Part shown: piece after piece, positions 41,455 through 47,572 of the stretch
How positions within the stretch are numbered: position 1 is the first letter of the stretch
How the letters are laid out: each line of letters starts with the position of its first letter
Origin: Streptomyces roseoviridis
Lineage (GTDB): Bacteria; Actinomycetota; Actinomycetes; Streptomycetales; Streptomycetaceae
Length of the DNA: 64,000 nt
Direction of reading: 5' to 3'
Assembly (NCBI RefSeq): GCF_039535235.1
Contig: NZ_BAAAWU010000001.1
Coordinates: forward strand, 2,232,001 to 2,296,000
Translations under genes and position numbers: made by a program
Notes under the pieces: generated by a model
What the model saw: the letters and a program-made list of their open reading frames with translations, nothing else
Told to the model about the DNA's origin: nothing
The model's database searches: none

Positions 41455-41489
41455 TACCCCGCCTGTCAATTCTAGGCCGGGGTATTTTT
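41455..41489 (+). terminator. 5'-terminal hairpin with T5 in the leader of the S1-domain gene
   Basis: Arms TACCCCGCCT and AGGCCGGGGTA (10 bp, one bulged C) with a 9-nt loop, followed by TTTTT, ending 8 bases before ATG 41497. It has the form of an intrinsic terminator but sits upstream of a start codon. The only G-rich stretch that could serve as ribosome site is inside the stem, so folding could block translation or end transcription. Confidence 0.55.
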
Positions 41490-41496
41490 GTGCGCC

Positions 41497-42519
41497 ATGA
41501 CGAGTCCTTCGGCAGCCCACGAGCTGCTCCGCGCCCGCGGCGCCGACACGATCGACCACCCGGGCGGCACCCTCCTGTCCCACCTCGACCGGGTCGAGGC
41601 CCGGCTCGCCGCCTGGGGCGCCCGGGACGACCTCCGGCTGGCGGGCCTGTGCCACGCCTTCTACGGCACCGACGGCTTCGCCGAGAGCCTGCTGCCCCTG
41701 GAGCGGCGAGCGGACCTGGCGGCGGCGGTCGGCCCGGCGGCCGAGGAGCTGGTGTACTTCTACGCGAGCTGCGACCGGGATTTCTCCTACCCGGGCCTGG
41801 CGGCCGGGGACGGGCTCTTCCGCGACCGTTTCACGGGCGAGGAGTTCGTGCCGACGGCCCGGCAGCGGGCGGATTTCGCGGAACTGACGGCGGCGAACGA
41901 GCTGGACGTGCTGGCCGTGAACGCGGTGTTCCGGCAGCGGTACCGGACTCCGCTGCTGCGGCTGTTCACCCGGTGGCGGCCGCTCCTGGGCGAGGCGGCG
42001 TACGCGGACGTACGGGGGCTGCTGTCGATGACGGTCGACGAGCGCCGGGCCTTCCTGCGCCGGCTGCGGCGCGGTGCGGTCCACACCGGGACCGTGTCCC
42101 GCATCGAGCCGTGGGGCGTCTTCGTCGATCTCGGCGGTGTCGACGGGATGATCAACGCCGCCGAACTGTCCTGGGAGCGCTACGAGGACTACGCCGACGT
42201 CGTCTCCGTCGGCGAGGAGCTGGAGGTCGAGGTCGTCGACGTCGACCTCGACCGGGAGCGGATCTCGCTGTCCCGCAAGGCCCTGCTGCCGGACCCGTGG
42301 CCCGCGTTCGCCCGGGAGGCGCCGGGGCGGGTCGTCACCGGTCCGGTCACCAAGGTGGTGCCCTTCGGCGTCTTCGTCTGCGTCGCCGACGGGATCGAGG
42401 GCCTGGTCCACGCGGACGCGCTCGGCGGTGTGCTGCCCGCCGAGGGCGAGGAGCTGACCGTCGAGGTCGTCGGGGTCGAGCTGCCGGCCCGGCGGGTGCG
42501 GCTGGTCCCGCGCCGGTAG
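41497..42519 (+). CDS. DUF6817-like/S1 RNA-binding fusion protein
   Basis: 340 residues. The N-terminal about 140 residues (SHLDRVEARLAAWGARDDLRLAGLCHAFYG...) resemble an HD-like fold described as DUF6817. Two S1 domains follow (about 193-262 and 276-338), each with the typical start G-x-V and the strand WGVFVDLGGVDGMI or FGVFVCVADGIEGLV. S1 domains bind single-stranded RNA, so the protein probably couples an enzyme-like module to RNA. ATG at 41497 has no free ribosome site; the leader is a hairpin. Role unknown. Confidence 0.7.
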   Translation: MTSPSAAHELLRARGADTIDHPGGTLLSHLDRVEARLAAWGARDDLRLAGLCHAFYGTDGFAESLLPLERRADLAAAVGPAAEELVYFYASCDRDFSYPGLAAGDGLFRDRFTGEEFVPTARQRADFAELTAANELDVLAVNAVFRQRYRTPLLRLFTRWRPLLGEAAYADVRGLLSMTVDERRAFLRRLRRGAVHTGTVSRIEPWGVFVDLGGVDGMINAAELSWERYEDYADVVSVGEELEVEVVDVDLDRERISLSRKALLPDPWPAFAREAPGRVVTGPVTKVVPFGVFVCVADGIEGLVHADALGGVLPAEGEELTVEVVGVELPARRVRLVPRR

Positions 42520-42551
42520 AAAACGCCGGGCGCCGGGGCCGCGACCGCTGC

Positions 42552-42557
42552 TAGCGT
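42552..42557 (+). promoter_or_regulatory. -10 box (TAGCGT) for the Thr leader peptide
   Basis: TAGCGT ends 7 bases before the leader ATG at 42565, the spacing seen for leaderless starts elsewhere in this window. The leader peptide would be translated from the very 5' end. Confidence 0.5.
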
Positions 42558-42564
42558 CGGAGGC

Positions 42565-42618
42565 ATGAAGCGCGCTGCCGTCCTCACGACGACGCCGGAG
42601 AGTGTCCCGGCGCGCTGA
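42565..42618 (+). CDS. Thr-rich attenuator leader peptide of the second thrS
   Basis: 17 residues, reading MKRAAVLTTTPESVPAR. Three consecutive ACG threonine codons occupy 42586-42594. It is too short for ordinary gene finding but is placed as expected for ribosome-mediated attenuation: promoter -10 just upstream, stop at 42618, terminator hairpin 15 bases later, then a threonyl-tRNA synthetase gene. A GGAGG lies only 1 base before the ATG, so leaderless initiation is more likely than Shine-Dalgarno initiation. The role is inferred from this arrangement. Confidence 0.65.
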   Translation: MKRAAVLTTTPESVPAR

Positions 42619-42632
42619 CAGCTGTCCTTGTC

Positions 42633-42664
42633 CGAAGCCCCGGGGCGAACGCCCCGGGGCTTCG
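42633..42664 (+). terminator. Attenuator terminator hairpin upstream of the second thrS
   Basis: Perfect 14-bp arms (CGAAGCCCCGGGGC and its complement) close a GAAC loop; no T-run. GTCCCGG at 42604-42610, inside the leader ORF, can pair with CCGGGGC at 42640-42646 (one G-U pair) and would disrupt the 5' arm. This gives a mutually exclusive antiterminator. A ribosome at the leader stop covers 42604-42610 and permits termination; one stalled at the Thr codons does not cover most of it. Confidence 0.6.
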
Positions 42665-42712
42665 TCGTGTCGGCGTCCGGGGCCGTTCCCCCCACCCACC
42701 CGAGGAGTGACC

Positions 42713-43945
42713 ATGAACGACTCCGGAAACGTCGTCGACCACCGCAGGCTCGGCCGGGAGCTGGACCTGTTCGACACCGATCCGCTGATCGGGGCCGGGC
42801 TGCCGTACTGGCTGCCCGACGGGGCCGCCGTACGGGCCGCACTCGAGGAGTACGTACGGGAGGCGGAGCGGCGGGCCGGATACCGGCACGTGTACTCGCC
42901 GGTGCTCGGCAAACGCGAGCTGTACGAGATCTCCGGCCACTGGTCGCACTACGGCGACGACATGTTCCCGCCGATGGAGGTCGGCGGGGAGCAGTTCGTG
43001 CTGCGGCCCAGCCTCTGCCCGCACCACGCCCTGATCTTCCGCTCCCGCGCCCGCAGCCATCGGGAGTTGCCGCTGAGAATGGCCGAGTTGGGCGGCATGT
43101 ACCGCTCCGAGCTGTCCGGGGTCCTCGGCGGGCTGACCCGGGTGCGGGCCATCCAGCTCAACGACGCCCATGTCTTCTGCACCCTCGACCAGGTCGCCGA
43201 GGAGGCCGCCGGGGCGCTGGAGCTGATCCGGCGGGCGTACGAGGCCATGGGCATCGAGCCCGCCCGCTACCGCCTCTCGCTGCCCGGACCGGGCGGCAAG
43301 TACGTCGCCGCGCCCGAGAAGTGGGAGCGGTCCACCGCCCTGCTGCGCGAGGTCCTGGACGCCTCCGGGCTCGACTACGAGGAGGCGGAGGGCGAGGCCG
43401 CGTTCTACGGGCCGAAGATCGACGTGCAGGTCGCCGACCCGGCCGGGCGCGAGTCGACCCTCTCCACCGTCCAGGTCGACTTCCACCAGCCCGAGCGGTT
43501 CGACCTGCGCTACATCGGCCCGGACGGCGCACGGCACCGTCCGGTGATGGTCCACCGCTCGGTCGTCGGCAGCGTGGAGCGCGCCGTCGCGCACCTCGTC
43601 GAGCACCACGCCGGCGCCTTCCCCGCCTGGCTCGCCCCCGTCCAGCTCGCCGTCCTGCCCGTCTCGGACGAGGCCGCCCCGGCCGCCGACCGCCTCGCCG
43701 GCCGGTGCGCCGAACGGGGCCTGCGCGCCGAGGTCTCCGGCCCCGGCCGCGGCACCCTGGGCGCCCGCATCCGCGCCTCCCGGCTCGTCCCGTACCAGGC
43801 CGTCATCGGCCCGAAGGAGGCCGCCGCCGACGAGGTCTCCCTCCGCCTGCGCGACGGCCGCCGGCTCCCGCCGATGCCGGCCGCCGAACTCCTCGACCGG
43901 GTGGGCGCGGTGGTGGCGGCGCGCTCGACCGGGCTGTGGGACTAG
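42713..43945 (+). CDS. Short second threonyl-tRNA synthetase (catalytic core plus anticodon-binding domain)
   Basis: 410 residues, against about 650 for a full ThrRS: the N-terminal TGS and editing domains are absent. The class II core has motif 2 MYRSELSGVLGGLTRVRAIQ. The likely zinc ligands are a Cys in RPSLCPHH, a His in NDAHVFCT and a His in VMVHRSVVGSVER. The last about 105 residues form the anticodon-binding domain (PVQLAVLPVSD onward). Aminoacylation is therefore likely but without cis editing of Ser. ATG 42713 has GAGGAG upstream. Such extra ThrRS copies can serve as resistance or stress forms. It overlaps the convergent gene by 3 bp. Confidence 0.85.
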   Translation: MNDSGNVVDHRRLGRELDLFDTDPLIGAGLPYWLPDGAAVRAALEEYVREAERRAGYRHVYSPVLGKRELYEISGHWSHYGDDMFPPMEVGGEQFVLRPSLCPHHALIFRSRARSHRELPLRMAELGGMYRSELSGVLGGLTRVRAIQLNDAHVFCTLDQVAEEAAGALELIRRAYEAMGIEPARYRLSLPGPGGKYVAAPEKWERSTALLREVLDASGLDYEEAEGEAAFYGPKIDVQVADPAGRESTLSTVQVDFHQPERFDLRYIGPDGARHRPVMVHRSVVGSVERAVAHLVEHHAGAFPAWLAPVQLAVLPVSDEAAPAADRLAGRCAERGLRAEVSGPGRGTLGARIRASRLVPYQAVIGPKEAAADEVSLRLRDGRRLPPMPAAELLDRVGAVVAARSTGLWD

Positions 43946-44922
43946 GACGCGGCTTCCTCCGGGAAGAGCGGGGCCAGCGCGGTCACCAGGCGGGCGGTCA
44001 GGTCTCGTCGTACGGCCTCGGTGTCCGGGTGGCCGGCCGGGAAGCCGTCCCAGTCGGCCTCACGGGCGGCCTCCTCGAACATGCCGGGGTTCAGCGGCTC
44101 GTTCGGGCGGCCCGGCCACTCGTCCGCCTCGCGCAGCACCGTCTCCAGGAGGCCGAGCGGCATCGTGCAGCTCTCGGCGAGGAGGACGGCGTCGTAGAGG
44201 TCCTTGGCCTGGGGGTACATGTCGCAGCTCAGCCACATGAGCTTCCAGGCCAGGGACAGCTCGCGGTCCGCCGCCATCAGCCGCACGCCGGCGACCTCGG
44301 CCGGGCGGGGCGGGACGGGGAGGCGCTCGTTGAAGACGAAGTCGAGCTGGACCTGGCCGCCGGGGAGACCGGGGGCGCTCCAGGGGATGACGAGGCGCCG
44401 GCCGGGCACCCGCTCGTAGGTCCAGATGTACTCCGACACGGCGCCCCCGGCGGACAACCGGATGTCGCCGGGCCGTTCCCGGGCGAGCCGCTCGGCGGCC
44501 CCGGCGATGCCGTCCAGGAGGGCGAGGGTGCGGGGCTCCTCGATGTGCCAGGTGTCGGGGACGACGACGAAGTCGATGTCCTTGGGCGCGCGGGCGGCGT
44601 CCCCGAACCAGGCCGACATCAGCATGCTGCCGCGCAGGACCAGGGAGTCCGCCCACGACGACCCGGCGACGGCCGCGAGCACGAGGTCGAGGGCCGTGCG
44701 GCGGGCGGCCTGCCAGCGGGCGCGGACCGCGGGGTCCTCGACGACGTCGTCGGTGGGCTGGAACGCTTCGTCGAAGTGCTTGAGGGCGGGGTCGAAGACC
44801 CGGTGCCGGACGGCGGCGCCCCCGATGCCCGCGGTCAGGGTGCGGGGCAGCTCTTCCCCGCGGCTCACGTACGCGGCGCGGCTCTCGCCGGTGGTGCCCG
44901 GCCCCGCGGGGTTCTCCGTCAT
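43942..44922 (-). CDS. AbiEii/AbiGii-like nucleotidyltransferase-fold protein
   Basis: 326 residues. The segment LVLRGSMLMSAWFGDAARAPKDIDFVV (start near residue 95) matches the nucleotidyltransferase signature of the AbiEii/AbiGii family: a Gly-Ser turn followed by the acidic pair Asp115 and Asp117. A further acidic site lies in VQLDFVF, and a conserved Lys in LAWKLMWL. AbiEii toxins transfer nucleotides to tRNA or other RNA ends. Here the partner is not an AbiEi-type winged-helix antitoxin but an unrecognised protein encoded upstream with an ATGA overlap, so a toxin role is unproven. ATG 44922 has GGAGGAG 5 bases upstream. Confidence 0.7.
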   Translation of the reverse strand: MTENPAGPGTTGESRAAYVSRGEELPRTLTAGIGGAAVRHRVFDPALKHFDEAFQPTDDVVEDPAVRARWQAARRTALDLVLAAVAGSSWADSLVLRGSMLMSAWFGDAARAPKDIDFVVVPDTWHIEEPRTLALLDGIAGAAERLARERPGDIRLSAGGAVSEYIWTYERVPGRRLVIPWSAPGLPGGQVQLDFVFNERLPVPPRPAEVAGVRLMAADRELSLAWKLMWLSCDMYPQAKDLYDAVLLAESCTMPLGLLETVLREADEWPGRPNEPLNPGMFEEAAREADWDGFPAGHPDTEAVRRDLTARLVTALAPLFPEEAAS

Positions 44923-45494
44923 GCGGTCTCCTCCAGCCATCCCTCGTCCACGGACAGGTCGCTGTCGCAGAGCACGAACTCCCTCTCCTCCGCGACCACC
45001 TCGTACCCGGCGGAACGCAGCGCGGCGAGCAGCCCGTCACAGGCCCGGCCCGCCGCGTCCGCGGGGCCCGGGTGCCGCTGGGTCACGAAACGCTCGTGCC
45101 GTCCGCCGGGGCCCGGCAGGACCCGGCGGGCGTTCCACGAGACGTGCGCGCCGTGCGGCACGACGAGGGCCTCGATCGCGGCGCGGTCGTGGGCGGCGGG
45201 CAGCGCCAGCTTCAGGTGGTGCTCGTAGTAGCCGCCGCCGGGGCCGGCGGGCTCCTCGCTCCACGGCACCGTCTCGACCTTGACCCGCACCGGTTCGAAG
45301 CCGGCCGCCCGCAGCCCGGCCACGACCGCCGGGTGGCCGGTGCGGTCGGGCAGGGTCAGCATCGGCTGGACGGGCATCCGGCCCCGGGCGAGGACGATGG
45401 TGGTGACCTTCAGTCCCCGCTCCGCCGCCCACCCGTCGAGCCGGGCCCGCTCCCCCTCGGTCCCGCAGCGGACCGTCACATGCGTCTCGTACAC
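44919..45494 (-). CDS. Unrecognised protein coupled to the nucleotidyltransferase
   Basis: 191 residues, no family recognised. It seems soluble, with no signal or membrane segment. Two halves may share a fold: ETHVTVRCGTEGERARLDGWAAERGLKVTTIV... and GYYEHHLKLALPAAHDRAAIEALVVPHGAHVSWNARR..., each a beta strand with His followed by a helix. The acidic end is DSDLSVDEGWLEETA. The stop overlaps the start of the nucleotidyltransferase gene, so the two are produced together and could interact. GTG at 45494 has a weak site. Confidence 0.65.
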   Translation of the reverse strand: MYETHVTVRCGTEGERARLDGWAAERGLKVTTIVLARGRMPVQPMLTLPDRTGHPAVVAGLRAAGFEPVRVKVETVPWSEEPAGPGGGYYEHHLKLALPAAHDRAAIEALVVPHGAHVSWNARRVLPGPGGRHERFVTQRHPGPADAAGRACDGLLAALRSAGYEVVAEEREFVLCDSDLSVDEGWLEETA

Positions 45495-45586
45495 CGGAGC
45501 GAGTGTGGCAGACGGACCGTCGACGGCTCACCCGGGTTTCCGGGGTCGGCCGTAGGCTCACAGTCGACGGACGACAGGAGACCGGC

Positions 45587-46489
45587 ATGTGGAAGCGGGC
45601 CCTCGACCGGGCCGGGGTCGGCGCGCCCCGCCTGCGACGGGACTACACGGAACAGCGGCGGGCGGTGCGGCGGTTCGCGCCGGCCGAGTACGCGGCGGCG
45701 CGGCTGCTGCTGCCCGCCGGGCTGCTGCCGCACGTCGTGGCCGCGGTCGCCTTCATGCACGAGACGGACGACCGGATCGACCGGGGCGCCGCCGACGAGC
45801 GGGCGGCCGCGCTCGCGGAGTGGGACGCGCTCGTACGAAAGGCGTTCGCCGAGGGCGACTCGGAGCTTCCGGTGCTGCGCTGCCTGACGCGCACCGCCGA
45901 GCGGCATCCGGAGGTGCGCGGGCACGTGACGGACTTCCTGCGGGGCTGCGCGTACGAGGTGGCGTGGCGGACGATCGCGGACGACGGCGAACTGGATCGG
46001 TACGTGCGGGAGTACGCGCTGCCCGCGCTGATGCTGACCGCCGGTCTGCTCGCCCCCGCCGCCCCGTCGGCGCGGGAGGCGTTCACCGCCCACTGTCATG
46101 TGCTCATCCGCGCCATGCAGCGCCTCGACTTCCTGGAGGACCTGGCCGAGGACGTGCGCGCGGGCCGGCCCGGCGTCCCGGCCGACGCGGTGGCGCGCCA
46201 CGGCGCCGACCTGACCCGGCCGGGGCCGGAGCTCGGCCGGCTCGTGGCGGAGCAGGCGGACCGGGCGGCGGCGGACCTGGTGGCGGCGGCGCCGCTCGTG
46301 GGCGTGGCCGCTCCGGCGTACCGGCCCTTCGTCCGCGCCCTCACCGGGGTCCAGCGCCTCCGCCTGGACGCGGTGCGCCGGGCCGGGCCGGCGCTGGCGG
46401 CCCGGGGGTCGGGACCGTCGGCGCCGCGGGCGGCCGTCCTGCTGCTCGGCGAGACGGCACGGGCCCGGCGCGGTCCGCGGACCGGGTGA
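45587..46489 (+). CDS. Squalene/phytoene synthase family protein
   Basis: 300 residues of all-alpha isoprenoid synthase type. The first aspartate-rich motif is ETDDRID (59-65) and the second is DFLEDLAED (181-189), both with the acidic residues needed to bind diphosphate-magnesium. Head-to-head condensation of prenyl diphosphates is possible, but no carotenoid or hopanoid genes are adjacent. Streptomyces also carry stand-alone homologues of unknown product. ATG 45587 has CAGGAG 6 bases upstream and a TAGGCT -10 box at 45553. The 3' end runs into tandem repeats. Confidence 0.75.
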   Translation: MWKRALDRAGVGAPRLRRDYTEQRRAVRRFAPAEYAAARLLLPAGLLPHVVAAVAFMHETDDRIDRGAADERAAALAEWDALVRKAFAEGDSELPVLRCLTRTAERHPEVRGHVTDFLRGCAYEVAWRTIADDGELDRYVREYALPALMLTAGLLAPAAPSAREAFTAHCHVLIRAMQRLDFLEDLAEDVRAGRPGVPADAVARHGADLTRPGPELGRLVAEQADRAAADLVAAAPLVGVAAPAYRPFVRALTGVQRLRLDAVRRAGPALAARGSGPSAPRAAVLLLGETARARRGPRTG

Positions 46490-46526
46490 CCGGACGCGGA
46501 CCGGGTGACCGGACGCCGACCGGGTG
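46479..46526. repeat. 19-bp tandem repeat, about 2.5 copies
   Basis: The unit GGACCGGGTGACCGGACGC occurs at 46479-46497 and 46498-46516, with a partial third. The first copy includes the last codons and stop of the synthase gene. Confidence 0.8.
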
Positions 46527-46530
46527 GGGC

Positions 46531-46600
46531 GGGGCGCGGTGCTGCCGAGGCCGGAGGCGGGGCGTGGTGCTGCCGAGGCCGGAGGCGGGGCGTGGTGCGG
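46531..46600. repeat. 28-bp tandem repeat, about 2.5 copies
   Basis: Copies at 46531-46558 and 46559-46586 differ at one base (GGGGCGCGGTG versus GGGGCGTGGTG), with a partial third copy. Confidence 0.8.
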
Positions 46601-46647
46601 CCGGGCGGGGGCGCCCGCACAGCCCGTAGGCCCGCGTGATCGCCCGG

Positions 46648-46703
46648 CCGCCTGACCGCCTGACCGCCTGACCGCCTGGCCGCCTGGCCGCCTGACCGCC
46701 TGA
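46648..46703. repeat. 8-bp tandem repeat (CCGCCTGA/G), seven copies
   Basis: Five CCGCCTGA and two CCGCCTGG units in a row, between the synthase stop and the convergent thioredoxin gene. Confidence 0.85.
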
Positions 46704-46726
46704 CCCCGGGCCCGCCGCGGCACCGC

Positions 46727-47074
46727 CTACGCCCGCGCCGGCTCCAGGACGTCCGCGAGCTCCTCCAGGAGGCGGCGCTTGGGGCGGGCGCCGACCATCG
46801 ACCGGACGGGTTCGCCGGAGCGGAACACCATCAGGGTCGGCATCGACAGGACGCCGTACCGGGTGACCGTCTCCGGGTTGGTGTCCGCGTCGATCTGGAC
46901 GACCTTCAGCCGACCGGCCTCCTCCCGGGCGATCGCGCTCAGGACCGGGGCCAGCTGACGGCAGGGGCCGCACCAGTCCGCGGTGAACTCCAGGAGGACC
47001 GGCAGTCCGGCACCGAGCACCTCCGCCTCGAAGTCGGCGTCCGTGACCTCGGCCACGCCTTCCGCTCGGATCAT
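46727..47074 (-). CDS. Thioredoxin
   Basis: 115 residues, normal size. The active site WCGPC (Cys35, Cys38) follows VLLEFTADW, and the cis-Pro loop is LSMPTLMVF. It reduces disulfides in the cytosol with electrons from thioredoxin reductase. The ATG overlaps the stop of the merR-type gene by four bases (ATGA), so its synthesis is tied to that regulator and its promoter. This suggests induction by whatever the MerR protein senses, probably thiol or disulfide stress. Confidence 0.93.
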   Translation of the reverse strand: MIRAEGVAEVTDADFEAEVLGAGLPVLLEFTADWCGPCRQLAPVLSAIAREEAGRLKVVQIDADTNPETVTRYGVLSMPTLMVFRSGEPVRSMVGARPKRRLLEELADVLEPARA

Positions 47075-47523
47075 CGTCCTCGTCCTCTCGTCGTCATGGG
47101 CCCGGACGCGGCCTCGCGTCCGGTGGGGTGTTCGTGGCCCAGCTCGCAGCGCGGCTCGGGGCCGCCCGGCAGTTCCGCCTCGGCCCGCAGCAGCTGCGCG
47201 CCGACCTGGGCGCGCACGTTCTGGAGCTGTTCGATGAGCCCGTCGAGCTCGGCGAGCTTGCGCCGGTAGACGGCGATCGACGCGGGGCACGCGTCGCCGG
47301 CCGGGTGGCCGGCGCGCAGGCACTCCACGAACGGCCGGGTCTCCTCCAGTTCGAACCCGAAGTCCTGGAGGGTCCGGATCTGCTGGAGGAGCCGCAGGTC
47401 GTCCTCGTCGTAGGTGCGGTAGCCGTTCTCCGTGCGCCGTGCGGTCAGCAGGCCCCGGGACTCGTAGTAGCGCAGAGTCCGCGTGGTCGTGCCCGCCCGC
47501 TCGGCCAGCTCGCCGATTCTCAT
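47071..47523 (-). CDS. MerR-family transcriptional regulator
   Basis: 150 residues. The N-terminal winged helix MRIGELAERAGTTTRTLRYYESRGLL and wing ENGYRTYDEDD are classic MerR. A dimerisation helix (about 82-118) follows. Cysteines at 68, 79 and 126 could bind a metal or form disulfides; the spacing is not that of the SoxR iron-sulfur cluster. A promoter with the MerR-type 19-bp spacer and an operator palindrome lies immediately upstream, so it likely controls itself and thioredoxin. The ATG at 47523 is 7 bases after the -10 box, so the mRNA is probably leaderless. Confidence 0.9.
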   Translation of the reverse strand: MRIGELAERAGTTTRTLRYYESRGLLTARRTENGYRTYDEDDLRLLQQIRTLQDFGFELEETRPFVECLRAGHPAGDACPASIAVYRRKLAELDGLIEQLQNVRAQVGAQLLRAEAELPGGPEPRCELGHEHPTGREAASGPMTTRGRGR

Positions 47524-47530
47524 GTCCTCG

Positions 47531-47561
47531 AACGTAAGCCCTGACGCCGACGTCAAGGCAA
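47531..47561 (-). promoter_or_regulatory. MerR-type promoter with 19-bp spacer and operator
   Basis: On the minus strand, -35 TTGCCT (47561-47556) and -10 TACGTT (47536-47531) are 19 bp apart, longer than the 17 bp optimum. CCTTGACG-TCGG-CGTCAGGG, an inverted repeat with one mismatch (47558-47539), occupies the spacer. This is the textbook layout of MerR-activated promoters. Confidence 0.65.
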
Positions 47562-47572
47562 GCGCGGAGGGC

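Noticed and set aside
41365..41496. Rifamycin-associated element for a HelR gene
   Set aside because: No matching inverted repeat was found upstream of the HelD-type gene, so rifamycin induction is not claimed.
43942..45494. Classical AbiE toxin-antitoxin operon
   Set aside because: The partner is not a winged-helix AbiEi-like protein, so only the nucleotidyltransferase fold is claimed.
46479..46703. Possible CRISPR array
   Set aside because: Units are contiguous tandem repeats without unique spacers, of three different lengths, and no cas genes are near.
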